The notes beneath the pieces are model-generated. The model did no database searches and had not been told where the DNA came from. It saw only the letters and a program-made list of their open reading frames with translations. From NCBI RefSeq assembly GCF_000004075.3, contig NC_026659.2:620001-684000 (forward strand): a DNA stretch of 64,000 nt. The letters are read 5' to 3'. The stretch is from Cucumis sativus (lineage: Eukaryota; Streptophyta; Magnoliopsida; Cucurbitales; Cucurbitaceae). Shown one piece after another: positions 39,001 through 51,130 of this stretch; positions within the stretch are counted from its first letter, which is position 1, and each line of letters starts with the position of its first letter. A program made the translations under genes and the position numbers.

Positions 39001-40764
39001 TTTCAAAAGACATATTTAACTATAATTTATTAGTTTTGAAAAAAAAAACTCTAAAATAATATTAAGGGTCTCGACTAAAATTGAATGCTTAAAAAAGTAT
39101 AGAGATAAAAAAGAGAGGAGACTAAAATCGTAATTGAACCAAAAATAAATAAAGTGAGATAGGAGAGAGAGATAAAGATGATAGGAAGTGATGAAAGCTT
39201 GGTTGAAATGGCCAAAATATGCTTAGTTTGGTGATGAAACAATGAACACTTTTTTTTAGTAGTATTATTGAGTGGTTAGCGTGGGCGGTGGGTGTTATTT
39301 ATTTATTGGGTAATTGGGATTGTTACAATATATATCTGTGTGCATGTGCGGCCTATTTGTATTTGCTTTCTTAGACTAACAATACTTTGCCTTAACATTA
39401 TTCTTCTTCTTTATTCTTCTTTATTCTTTTTCTCTTTTGGTTCTTTACTTCCTTCAATTTCACCCTTTTTACCTACCTCCAAAAATTCTTTCCCATCCAC
39501 AAAAATGGAATATGTTAGATTATTTTTTTCATGACGTAAACAAAATCGAAATGAATTAATCAAGAATGATATAGTGAAGCTTCATCGCTAGAGAGATAAT
39601 AATTTTATTTTGTAAAGAAAAATAAGATAATGTAGATAATAATAAAAATGAAAGAGTTTATATGTATCCATTTATTTTCTTTTTATTTCTTTTAATGTTT
39701 TAAGGATGAATGGAGGGGATTAAGATTCAAATTCTATTCCCTAAATTAAAACAATAACTTCCACATTGTTTATTGGTTGATTTTTAATGAGGTTTAGGTA
39801 TTTTTGTGTTAGTTTAGTATATATCAGCCCTTTTTCCTAAACCCTAGTTTTGTGGGTTTAGTTCTACAACTTTTTAATGGATATATATATATATATGATT
39901 GAGACCTTTCTATATTTTTATATGTATATGTATAGTTGGTTGAAAGATTAGAATATTTTTAATATTTATAACAAATAATAAAACATGAGTATAACTAATC
40001 AAATTCGGTTATAACTTTATTTCTTTCCTTGAATTTAATGTAATTTTTGGTAATGTAATGGGTGAAGTTCTAATTTAGTTTTAAATAATTAATATGAACC
40101 TAACTCAACGATCACTTGTATGTAATTAAAGGTTATATATCACTCTCTCTACCTCTATCTACCTCTAATTGTATTAAATGATGAACCTATATGTATAATT
40201 AATTTTTTTTTGTGTTTAAGGTTAGAATTGAAAACACTACAAGAAATTAAATTTTAGATATTAAAATTTAAAATTTGGATATTAACTCAAAAAAATCAGT
40301 ATTTCTTTTTAGTTTAACAATAGGAAGGGTGATGATTAAAATCATTAACATAAAAAAACAAAAATATATCAACAAAAAAAATATACAAACAATCTCTCAC
40401 TTTAGCACAAATCAAATCGTTGAATTACATAGTAAGTGATCATGTATATATTTTATTAAAAAATGTTCTCACTTTAGGAGGTGATATTTTATTTTTCTTT
40501 GTTGTTTTATATATTTTGAAAAAGGAAAAGGAAGGTTTATGAAGAAGGGCGAAATGAATGACTGTGAGGAAAAGAAACCCAAAAGAAAGTGGGTGACTCT
40601 TAACATTATATCACAATGCAAAGAGCTGTATAAAGCCAAGTCCATACCCATTGACTTTTCTTCATTATTAATTTCAACTTCTTTTTTCATTTACAATTTT
40701 CCCATTAATTTATACTAAACTAATAATTATAATAAACAGTATTTCATGGGACTTTGTTCCTCTC

Positions 40765-40771
40765 TATAAAT
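40765..40771 (+). promoter_or_regulatory. TATA box of NIP5;1
   Basis: CTCTATAAATTTG is followed by a pyrimidine-rich CTTCCTTCTTCCCTCTTCTC stretch typical of a plant transcription start. This predicts a leader of about 530 nt before the NIP5;1 start at 41331, of similar scale to the long leader of Arabidopsis NIP5;1. Confidence 0.55.
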
Positions 40772-41027
40772 TTGCCTCTTCCTTCTTCCCTCTTCTCTCC
40801 ATTCTCTTACTCCCGTTTTAAACCTATCTCTCTCTCATTGTTCCCCATTTTCTTCCTATCTCTTTTCTCAACTAATCTTAATTCCACAACTCCATTTTGG
40901 TTTTTTCTTCTTCACTCTGGATTTTCTCATTCAACCCATCTTTCTTAGGTTCTAAATTAAACTAAGCCTGGCTTCCTTCTCTTCAACAAATCTTCCTTAA
41001 CTTCACATTTATAAAAGCTTCCAAATC

Positions 41028-41033
41028 ATGTAA
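41028..41033 (+). promoter_or_regulatory. AUG-UAA minimal uORF, first copy, NIP5;1 leader
   Basis: ATGTAA in the context AAATCATGTAACTT, 303 nt before the NIP5;1 start. In Arabidopsis NIP5;1, AUG-UAA elements in the leader cause boron-dependent ribosome stalling and mRNA degradation. The position matches that gene's element (about 300 nt upstream). The boron response here is inferred from the family. Confidence 0.75.
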
Positions 41034-41115
41034 CTTTAGCCCCTTTCTTAATCACCCCCTTCAAAAAAAATCCCAAAAAAAAAAAAAAAAAAAAAACATT
41101 TTAAAAAAACTTTAG

Positions 41116-41142
41116 ATGAATTTCTCTTGTATCCCAAACTAA
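41116..41142 (+). promoter_or_regulatory. Eight-codon uORF in NIP5;1 leader
   Basis: ATG at 41116 opens a frame of eight codons (MNFSCIPN) ending TAA at 41142. It lies between the two AUG-UAA elements. It may only be passed by reinitiating ribosomes; no conserved peptide is recognised. Confidence 0.4.
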
Positions 41143-41215
41143 AACTCTAGTGTTTAATATCCTGGCTAAGCTTCCAATTCTGCCTTAGAACAACCTTTAT
41201 AAAAACCTTCAAATC

Positions 41216-41221
41216 ATGTAA
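41216..41221 (+). promoter_or_regulatory. AUG-UAA minimal uORF, second copy, NIP5;1 leader
   Basis: ATGTAA in the same context as the first copy (AAATCATGTAACTT), 188 nt further downstream and 115 nt before the NIP5;1 start. The flanking bases also match (TTTATAAAA...CTTC), so the two copies come from a local leader duplication. Confidence 0.75.
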
Positions 41222-41330
41222 CTTCGTTCTTTTAAATCTCCATCATTCCAAACCAAAAACCCAAAAAAAAATATTTGATTTTTTTAAAAAAATACCCAGA
41301 AGTTAGTTTAGTGAAAAAAGAAAAAAGAAA

Positions 41331-44300
41331 ATGCCGGAATCGGAAAGTGGAACGCCGGTAGCATCGGCGCCAGCGACGCCGGGGACGCCGGGAGGGCCGC
41401 TGTTTTCCGGGCTCCGAGTAGATTCTCTATCGTACGATCGGAAGTCAATGCCGCGGTGTAAGTGTTTGCCCGTGAATGCTCCCACGTGGGGCCAACCTCA
41501 CACGTGCTTCACTGATTTCCCTGCTCCTGATGTCTCTCTCACTCGCAAGGTACCATTTTTTTTTTTCTATTGCATAATATGAGTTTAATTCCTATTTATG
41601 CTTTTGTATTTTTCTATTTTGAATATATTTTGTACATTTCTTTAATACAACACTTGATAGGAAAATTCGAACCTCCTCCTCCTTAAAGATGAGGTCATAG
41701 ATCAAATTAGCATTTAATTAAGTTTGTTTTCACTGTTTTTTTTTTTTTTTTGTGAGTTTTTAAATATCTAAACAGCATTTAAGTTCACAATAACTGATAT
41801 TATATTTTTGGATAATAATATCAATTATTAGTACAATAAATAGTGGTTTTTTTTAGAGAGTAGAACTTTCAATTTTTGACTTTTGATACAACCAAATGAC
41901 AATTTTTGATCTTATTATAGGGTCAAAGTTTCCATAATAATTAATGGGTTTTGGTTGTGTATCTCTATAGGATTTGTGTTGGGATTTTACCCATTGATAT
42001 TTAAATTATTATAAATAAATATTGTTCATTTAGAAAAGAAATGAAGCATAATAGTATTTTTTACATATATATATATATATAAACTTATTTATTTATTTTA
42101 TTCTGACATCTCTGACTTGGATTGGATTGTTGCATTTTGAGCATTCAATTATTAAGTCATAACAGAAGAACTATCTCTTTAAATAATTTTTAAAAGGTTA
42201 TGTTCTCAATAATTGATCTCAAATTTTATGTGCCTAAAATGACCCCTCTTTGTTCTTTTCCTTCATTTTTAATTTATAAATTTAGTCATGTGATATATTT
42301 TTTAAAAAAATTTAGGCATCTATTTTCTCAATCCTATCCTTATTATTATTTTATTTTAATTTTAAATAAAACTATAACAAAATAAACCTATAATGTAAAT
42401 TTTAAAATATTTTTAGATGTAATTCTATTAACTATTTTATCTTGTTCTCCAAAGTATTTGGAATTAAAAGAAAATTGAGAAAATATTGTAAATAAAAAAA
42501 TTAGTAAAAATATTTATAAAGTATAACAAAATTTCAATATTAATAAAATATAATTTTTTTATATTTTATAAATATTTTTAGTATATTTTGATCATGTTTT
42601 TTCACACTTTATTTATTTTGGTATTGCTCTCTTTGAAAGTTTAAAATAAAAATATAAAAATAAATAAATAGCATCATCTCTTTCCCTTTTATTTGTTTAT
42701 TAACTATGGGGAGAAGGCACCTAAACAATAATTGATGAAGATAATCAAAACTATTATGTGGATGGCTATTTTTTTTCCATAAACAATGGAACTTTTTTTT
42801 TTAAGTTAAGAAAGAAAATGACATTGCTTTTGTATAATTTAAATTCATGTATCTTATATTAGTTTTGTCGTCTATATATTTTCTTATTACAAATTAATTT
42901 AGATATTCTTAATTTTACAATAACATAACGACAAAATAATATTTTTTTTAAAATATCTTAGTGCACATTTTTTATTTTAGCTTAATATATGTTTGAGTCC
43001 ATAATAATTTTTTTAGAGACATTATTTCAATTTAATTCATATTGATTAAAAATTTAGAACTTAGTTCTTCTAGTTCTTAGCTCATCTTTTTTTTTTTTCC
43101 CCTTCAAAACTCGTGTTTTTTAAACGCAATTAAAGGTAGACAAAATTTTGGACTTAGTTCTTCTGGTTCTTAGACTTTTTGTTTGTCAATTAGTTCATGA
43201 ATTTTAATAAATATCAATTAGATATAAAAGTGAGAGATGAAAGACTTATTATACATAGTAATTAATTTCTTGTTTATTTAATTATGCTCCACAGCTGACC
43301 ATTTGCATTGTTAATATCTAGTTGGGAGCAGAATTTGTGGGGACATTCATCTTGATATTTGCTGCGACGGCAGGCCCCATTGTGAACCAAAAGTACAACG
43401 GCGTGGAAACTCTGATCGGAAACGCGGCATGCGCAGGGTTGGCGGTGATGATTGTAATTCTGTCAACAGGACACATTTCCGGTGCACACCTGAACCCATC
43501 ACTCACCATTGCCTTTGCTGCCCTCCGCCACTTTCCTTGGGTTCAAGTCCCCGCCTACATTGCCGCCCAAGTCTCCGCCTCCATTTGCGCCTCCTTCGCT
43601 CTCAAAGGGGTTTTTCACCCTTTCATGTCTGGTGGTGTCACCGTCCCCTCCGTCAGTATTGGCCAAGCCTTTGCTCTTGAATTTATAATCACTTTCAATC
43701 TCCTCTTTGTTGTCACTGCGGTTGCCACTGACACTCGTGCGGTATGTTGTTTTTCCTAATTAACTTATGCTCTACATGATCATTCGTATTCTTTAACAAA
43801 TCTTTTCCTTTTCTTTTAGGTCGGAGAGTTAGCAGGAATTGCAGTCGGAGCTACAGTGATGCTTAACATTCTTGTAGCCGGGTCAGTTTTTTATCCCGAC
43901 CTTTTTAATAAAAACAAAAACAATATGCAATTATGTATTATGTATTATATAATTAAACGTTAAAGATATGATCGGATATGAATTCGTAATTGATTTTCAT
44001 ACACTCAAAATATATTTTAAACTTCGTTCCTAAAGGAAAAGCAACCTCAATCATTCGTAAAACAAATAATTTTGAACATGTGCTTTTCATATCACTTTGA
44101 TTGGAAGCTCAAACCCAACTTGTAGAGAATTTACAACTGAAGTTTAAATAATATAAACAATTTCTTACTTTTTTTTATTTTTCCAAACAAAACGTACACA
44201 ATTAGGTGTCAAAAAGTTGACATTTTTCCCACTTTCATAATATAGTGTTCCATTTTTTCCAATAATTTCATAACAAAACAAAAGAGAAAGGAATCTCTAT

Positions 44301-45091
44301 TTCAACGATATTTAATTATATACTTATAAATGACGACAAATTGTGTTCTTAGTTCCACTTTGTCCTTTTCTTCCCATTATTTTCAAGCAATAACTTTTTT
44401 TGTTCTTATGAAGTTTGGTTCAATTATATGAGAAATACTTCTAACTTTTGAAAAGATTTTTTCTTTTTGTTAAGTTTTGAACCCTTTTTTGAAAAATAGC
44501 CTTAAAATTCAAAATAATTCGGAAAAATAACTTTCCTTTTGAAAAGAAGGAGAATTGATGTGTGATGGATGTGACATTTATCATAATTATACAAATGATT
44601 AATATAGTTATAGCCATTTATTTTATAATCATTAAATTTTACATCATTGTTTCGTGTGAATGATGGATGGAATGAATTAATTGAGTTAACTCTTATCTCT
44701 ATGCATTTCACCTCGATCACACTCGTAAATATCGACAATGAATGTGATTGATTAAAAGTTTGAAGATGAAGTAGCATCCATGGGCCACTAAAAATTTAAA
44801 GTAATCCCAAAACCTTTGACTTAGAACCAAAAAGAGAGAAGGAATCGTTTTTTGCCATTCATAATTAACGAAGACTTTTGTGGCATTAATGTCAGGCCCT
44901 CAAGCGGTGGTTCGATGAACCCTGTTCGAACTTTGGGACCCGCCGTGGCTGCTGGAAATTACAAAGCATTGTGGGTTTATCTGGTGGCGCCGACGCTTGG
45001 GGCAATAATTGGGGCCGGGACTTACACCGCCGTCAAGCTGAGAGACGACGAAGTGGATGCTCCATCGCAGGTAAGGAGCTTCCGGCGTTGA
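41331..45091 (+). CDS. NIP5;1: NIP5;1 boric-acid channel (aquaporin family), four exons
   Basis: Exons are 41331-41549, 43322-43741, 43820-43881 and 44896-45091, joining in frame to 298 aa (Arabidopsis NIP5;1 is 304). It is a plasma-membrane nodulin-26-like channel with six membrane segments. The first pore motif is NPS (residues 131-133) and the second NPV (242-244), the pair that marks NIP5;1 (NIP6;1 has NPA/NPV). The selectivity-filter Arg follows the NPV (R245). The N-terminus carries TPGTPG (16-21), the Thr-Pro-Gly repeats needed in Arabidopsis for polar, soil-side localisation, and the conserved CKCLPV, WGQ and [12 protein letters not shown]. Family role: boric acid uptake in roots under low boron. 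Intron 1 is about 1.8 kb and intron 3 about 1 kb. The leader has two AUG-UAA elements. Confidence 0.96.
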
Positions 45092-47480
45092 AATTCAGAC
45101 GGTGCGAATAATTTGGCTATGCATAGCATAAAATAATAAGTAGTGTACTGTTGTGTGATTTGTGGAATAATAAAGTTGAGAAGAAAAGGCGATTGGTGAT
45201 TACTGAGACTTGAAGACTATATAATCGTCTCGATTCAGATTGCTATGTTGGGTGTTTTTATATGCGTAATTGGTTTCTACTTGCCGTCTTCGAATTCAGT
45301 TCTTTAATTTCGGGGTTTCTTTTGTAAAAACATACAAACTTTTGTGTTCTCTTTATGGTTGTGATCAAATGTGGAATACACATCTGGTCTTTGTGATATA
45401 TATGTATAATGTATGGGCTTGTTTAGTATATGGTTTGCATTACTTGGCTGTTTCTTTTTTTCATTTTGATAATGTGTGAGTTGGGCAAATCAAACATCTA
45501 AATTGATAGTATAAACAGTTTTATGTTCATTTAAGCACGTTGATTAATTAGTCGTTATACTATATAAGTGTAGCATCGATATATATTGATCTTGTTATCA
45601 CATTTTATATATTACAATTAAGTTGTCACCTAATTAAGTTAGGGTATATTCCATAAGTAAATTAGAAATTTTGTACAATATACTGTATTCCAACAAAAAT
45701 TATGACACAAGAAATAAACCCCATCATAAAAACTAATAAACCATGATGTATGCAATTTATATTTATATATAATTTTAATATTATCTAATCTACGTATATA
45801 CTTGAGATGTGGATGGAAAGCTTATAAATTTTCATGTAGGAATATAGAACAAAATCAATATTGCAATAGCAAAACTTTGAGAAACTATAGTAAAATTATT
45901 TCAAATTTCATCGTATTAATATTTATAGTTAAACGTTAATTGAAGGGACCAATAATATAATTTTAAATTGACCATAAGAGCAATCATATATATCATAACG
46001 TACGTAATGTGCCTATGACTATGCCTAAACATTTAAAGGCCAATTGAGACAATCATTGTCATTTTGCACATCCAAACTACTATTCCCCACACCCCTTTTT
46101 TCTTTTGTTTGAGACAATAAATATTGAATTACAATCAAATGAAAACAATTCTTCAAATAAGCTATGTGTAATTGTTCACCTTAGGATGCCCCCTTCTAGT
46201 TTTCTAGATAAATTGAAGAAAGAAAACCTATGTGTGTGTGAAAAAAATGCTAATAAAATTACAAATTTATGTGGTCTCATTTGTAAGGGATAAGAAGATC
46301 AATATCAAACAAATTCTTCCTTATATCTTTATGAGTCAAAGATTGAGCCATACCATTTCGACTTCGATGAATCCGAATATAATAATAACAATGAGAAATC
46401 TTGGTTGAACTAAAGAAAAACAATATTAAAATCATACAAAGGTGTTTTTATAATAAAGTTACCATCATTTAATTTATGAAGGCATCAAGGTAAAAGTAAG
46501 GTCCCCCACACACATTGAAGAATTGTTTCCATTGCTAAGAATTAATATGGTTCCCTGCCTAGTTGGCTTCAGTTGAATTTTAATGCTAGTTGACTAAAAT
46601 TTATAGGCTTGTTTTCTTTAACACTTGAATTCTTAATCAAATTCTCAAACCTAAAACATGTTTATGAAAATTTGCTCTATAGTGATCTAATGAGACTTAA
46701 TTTTTTGGTTTTGTAAGCAAAAAAAACTTGTGGTTATTTGAGCTTCCCACTTGGTCTTCTTGATGCTGCCAAGTTGGAACCTCTTTTAGCAGTAGACTTT
46801 TATTTATTCATTAATGCATTATTTGTCTCTAAGTTTTCAAAAAAGAAAAAGAAGTGTAACGTTAAGATCACTCTTTTCTCTTCTTTAAATAGATGGCAAA
46901 TGATCTATTAAATGATGAATCTCCAACAACTATGGTTTGAGTTAATGTTAAGAATACAGGTATCCTCATCTCTCTAAATCTTTTCAATTTTAATTGGAAG
47001 TCTTTACTATTGTTTTTTAATTACAGTAAATGTGAGTTATGAATTTAGAGCTGGAAGTATTCGTTGTTAATTATTGTCTAGTTTTTTTATTGATTTTTAT
47101 TTCTTTATTTTATAATAAAGATATAAAATGAACTTAAGATACCAAAAAAATATTTTTGACGAACTTGAAAAATAATAGTTTGGCTATGGGTAAGAGAAGT
47201 TAATTAAACTTAATCTCCTAATTTATAAGTTAAAATTTTCTTTGTGGCTTAGTTAAACTTTAGGATAGTTTGATAAACGACAAATATTTTATAAATTGTA
47301 CGTTAAAAGTGAATTTCATCAAATGGTAGAAGTTAAGTTGTAATTATATGGACTAAATTTAACTTTATTTAAAAGTTTGATTTCTTTCTTATTAGTAAAC
47401 CCTAAAGCTTGTTTTTAGAGAAGAGAAGAAGATAAAAGACGAGAAAAGAGAGTTATTACCTTATTGAACATTAGAAGCTA
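45092..47480. other. Spacer between tandem NIP5;1 genes
   Basis: AT-rich DNA between the two aquaporin genes. It holds the 3' region of the first gene and the unknown promoter of the second. I see no obvious copy of the NIP5;1 leader here and no ATGTAA in the 600 bp upstream of 47481, although one ATGTGA (AUG-UGA) occurs at 47030. Confidence 0.5.
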
Positions 47481-49820
47481 ATGGCGTTCGAGTGTATACA
47501 TGTAGACTCCCCAAAGCGAAGCCACACTCTTGATGTCTCTCTCACTCGAAAGGTAAAATCTCTATCGTAAAATATTATTCTTTGTGTTGACTAAATTTTT
47601 AGCCCTAATAGATGTATTTAGTTTTTAAAATTACTCGACTTTTCCTTTTACATTTATTTTAAATATTGATATGATATTTTTAAATGATCAAACAAGTAAA
47701 CAAAAGAGTGTGAGAAAGATAACTTTTTAATTAATATCTTTAATTTAAATGCCAATGCCAACATTTAAACAATTCTTCAAACGGTAGTATTTAAAAAAAA
47801 ATCTGTGTTTAATATATTTCTGAACATTATAAATACCAAATAAGAACTTGTATCTAATATTTATTTTACCGAATTAAAAATTTATTATTAACAAAAAAAT
47901 AAATAGAAAGCATACGTAAAATAGGTAACAGAAAATAACATATAATGTTATATTAACTTTTGATCAAGTTTGCTATAGAGAAAATTAAATTTTATGTTTA
48001 ATAGATCATTCAACAAATTTAATAAAATGTTAAATAAGTCAGCAACCTATTAGATATACAACTAAAATTTCAAGTTATTATTATATATGAAAAGGAAAGT
48101 TCAAAAATTATTAGATAAAAAGTTATTATTCCCAAAATTTCAACTACTATCAATTTATAATAAGGACAAGCTCCGCTTAATTGCTCGTTTGAATTAACTT
48201 AAGAAAAAATGTTTATTAAAAAATACATTTTTATTTGAACTTTTTGGATGAAAAATATTTAAAATATGCTTCAAAATTTTTTTGGAGTGGTGTTATAAAA
48301 TGGTTCTTTTAAAATTAAACACTTTATTTCAAACACACCAGGTGTGGGCTTGCAGAATCTGACCTAAACTATGATTGGGCCTCATAAGGTTTTACCTACG
48401 CTTATGATTGGGGGCGTAAGGCTTTTGCCTAGCCCAAACATAGGCTTGGTCAGCCCAACTAATATGGCCCAATGACGATGTTTATGAGTTATGGGTGAAA
48501 CTGAAGACAAGAAATCAAGTTTATCAGAGTTACTTCTCGAGAATGCTACCACTTTTTTTTCCCTTTTGAAATTGGATGAGGACTTTAAACTCTCTTTTCA
48601 TTATGGATCTAAAAATTTTGTTTTGTTATCTACTTGTTATCAATATTTGAAAGAAAAAACCAACCCAAAATGTGAAAATTTAACAAAGATTTGGTCATAA
48701 TTATATAGCAAACTTTATAATTTGTGATAATTGAAGAATGATTTACTTAAAACGAAAAGTTTATTTCTAATATTTGCATCAAAAGTATTGCCTCAATATA
48801 GTTGAATGAGATATAAATTAAGATTTCAAAAGTTGAAGATTCGATCATTAAAAGTTAGCAAACTATTTGGAATTTGAACGGAGCTTCTAGCTAATATGAG
48901 AGAATTTGAGTGATATACAAAGGTGGCAGCCGAATTTGTGGGCACATTCATCTTGATATTTGGTGCAACAGCTGCACCCATCATCAACCAAAAGTACAAC
49001 TCCCCCATGTCACTGATCGGAAACGCAGCATGTGCCGGCCTAGCTGTGATGATCGTAATTCTCTCAATAGGACACATCTCGGGTGCCCACCTGAACCCGT
49101 CGCTCACCATCGCTTTGGCCACCCTCCGCCACTTCGCTTGGGCCCATGTCCCTGCCTACATCACCGCCCAGGTCTCTGCTTCCATATGTGCCTCCTTCAC
49201 TCTTAAAGGCGTTTTTCACCCTTTCATGTCTGGTGGTGTCACAGTTCCGTCCGTTGGTACCGGTCAAGCCTTTGCTCTTGAATTCCTCATTACCTTCAAT
49301 CTCTTGTTTGTCGTCACTGCTGTTGCTACAGATACTCGAGCTGTAAGGGAAAAAAAAAAAAAACATTCTTTAATTGTAAGTTTTTTCATAGCATAATAAT
49401 CAACATTACTTGATCGTCACAGGTTAGAGAGTTGGCCGGAATTGGAGTTGGAGCTACAGTGATGCTCAACATTCTTATTGCAGGGTCAATATTTCTAATT
49501 CTATCTTCTTTCTTCTCTTTAATTTTGAGGATTGATTACATCTCGAGTGAAACCAAAAATAAAATGAAAGTAGATAATACAACGTATGAAAATTGATTGT
49601 ACGTATGAACGATATATATAATAGGCCATCCACCGGTGGTTCGATGAACCCAGTGAGGACTTTAGGCCCTGCGGTCGCCGCTGGAAATTACAGAGAACTG
49701 TGGATATACATGGTGGCTCCTACACTTGGGGCCATCGTTGGCGCCGGAACCTACACCGCCGTGAAGCATAAAGATGATGGAATAGATGTTCTGCCGGAGG
49801 TGAGCAGTTTCCGTCGTTGA
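47481..49820 (+). CDS. Tandem NIP5;1-like paralogue with shortened N-terminus
   Basis: Exons are 47481-47552, 48923-49342, 49423-49484 and 49625-49820, giving 249 aa. Exon lengths 2-4 (420, 62 and 196 nt) and intron phases equal those of the upstream NIP5;1 gene. The channel core is intact: NPS at residues 82-84, NPV at 193-195, [14 protein letters not shown], and the same SSFRR-type end. Exon 1 encodes only 24 residues, of which the last seven (DVSLTRK) match NIP5;1; the TPG repeats and CKCLPV segment are missing. Exon 2 begins VAAEFVG rather than LGAEFVG, and its acceptor (TATACAAAG) has a poor pyrimidine tract. With no stops or shifts it could be functional, but the first exon is weakly supported and a silent copy is possible. 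Substrate presumably boric acid, by homology. Confidence 0.78.
48345..48480. repeat. GCCCA-rich block with an imperfect 30-bp direct repeat
   Basis: Within intron 1 of the second NIP gene, CTATGATTGGGCCTCATAAG and CTTATGATTGGGGGCGTAAG are followed by related GTTTTACCTA/CTTTTGCCTA parts. Further GCCCA/TGGGC cores follow to about 48475. The stretch is GC-richer than its surroundings and probably an old repeat or insertion. Confidence 0.45.
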
Positions 49821-50779
49821 TAGTGATGGTGGTAGCTAGCTATAATGTTTGTGTTTAAATGTTCCCTTTTGCTTTGTGTATTATGATCATTAATTAATTA
49901 TAGATATAACTTTAGTTTTTGTCATATATATATGTTGCAGTACTCTCTAATATTCACACAAGTTTAACAACCATTATTTGAAATATTGAGTTTGACTTAA
50001 ACCTAAACAAAATGTTGTCAATATTTGTCTCAAAACAATCCTAAAGTGAATGACAAAAAATAACAATGTAGTTGGAAGAGTTTGAGGAGTCCTTTTACTC
50101 ATTAATTAAAAAGTTTAAGTTGACGAGCGAAAGTAAATTTAATATTATTATATCAAACTAACACGGTCTTTTACTCGAAAACGTTAATATAATTATATTT
50201 ATAAACTTTATTCATTAATTACTTAAATTTTTTCTTTCACCAATGTGCCATAACAAATGAAACAATAGCTTTAAGTGAAAAAAAGAACTTAAAAGACTTA
50301 AAAGGAACTAAGCCCCACAAGTCAATTCATCTCGATTGAAGAGGTTCTTTATTAGTATTTAAACAACCAACCAAATTAAATGACGATCATTGACTACTAT
50401 TGAATACAACATGCTTTCCATCTATCTATCTATCTATATATTATAGCTTTGTTTTTCTTTCAAAAATACTTGGTGGATCTTACCTTTCCTTTCTATTCAA
50501 TATTTAGGTCTTTTAAGACATTATACATATAGTCCATCCAAACTAAAATTTATACGATTGAAACTTTCTTAAATACAATACTTACATCCTTACCCAAATT
50601 TAAAAAACAAAAACGATTTTTATATGTTTTTAAAAATTTGCTCTATATGAGTGTTCACACGAGATTTCGAAAAGATGTATTTCGTGAAATTTAATTTTGA
50701 TATATTGATGAATATAACGGATACAATCTCTGGTATTTACTCATTTGATGTCTTCTCTCGAATACAAGTTAAAACTTAA

Positions 50780-51130
50780 AATTTATTGATCTTCAGTCTT
50801 CAGGGTGTTGTAGTTGCAAGTCGATTTGAACTTCGATCTTCTGGAATTCAAGAAAAGTTTAATCTTTGGAATTCAAGAAAAGTTTAATCTTTTAAGTCAT
50901 CAATCTTTCAGAAGTTGTTGGTCTCGAGGTTAGATATGAACTTAGAAGTTTGAATCAATTCTTTTTTCAACCAAAAACCTCCTCAAATGAATGACAAATG
51001 TCTCTATTTATAGAGAAACTTCATGGGCTTCAGGTGGACTTGGACTTGGACCTATTTTCTTGGCAAGCTCAAGCCTCTTGATTAGTCCAATTTTTCATCG
51101 AGGCTTGAATTGGGTTGGATACGAAAAAAC
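50780..51130 (-). mobile_element. Possible solo-LTR remnant
   Basis: On the minus strand the segment has CTCTATAAATAGAGAC, a TATA-like box in an otherwise non-genic, moderately GC-richer block with CTTGGACTTGGACCT and GAGGCTTGAATTGGGTT, as often seen in plant retrotransposon LTRs. Ends and target duplication were not resolved, so this is a weak call. It includes a 25-bp exact tandem duplication at 50843-50892. Confidence 0.3.
50843..50892. repeat. Exact 25-bp tandem duplication
   Basis: The unit beginning GGAATTCAAGAAAAGTTTAA is present twice back to back (50843-50867 and 50868-50892), pointing to a recent slippage or fill-in event. Confidence 0.85.

Larger units (their letters stand above)
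27933..40740. other. About 12.8 kb AT-rich intergenic DNA with no supported gene
   Basis: No splice-linked or long open frames and no tRNA were found on either strand. The longest open frames (29017-29250 minus, 32012-32233 plus, 38384-38614 minus, 39292-39534 plus) are low-complexity and lack motifs. The stretch contains many homopolymers and AT microsatellites, a 19-bp palindrome at 28514-28532, a TATA-like CTATAAATAC at about 34790 followed by a pyrimidine-rich run, and a short GC-richer island at about 34408-34465. I looked for the mature sequences of common conserved plant miRNAs by eye and saw none. Confidence 0.5.

Noticed and set aside
47481-49820. Treating the second NIP copy as a pseudogene
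   Set aside because: All channel exons are open with conserved phases and pore motifs; only the N-terminus and one acceptor are doubtful, so it was kept as a gene with caution.
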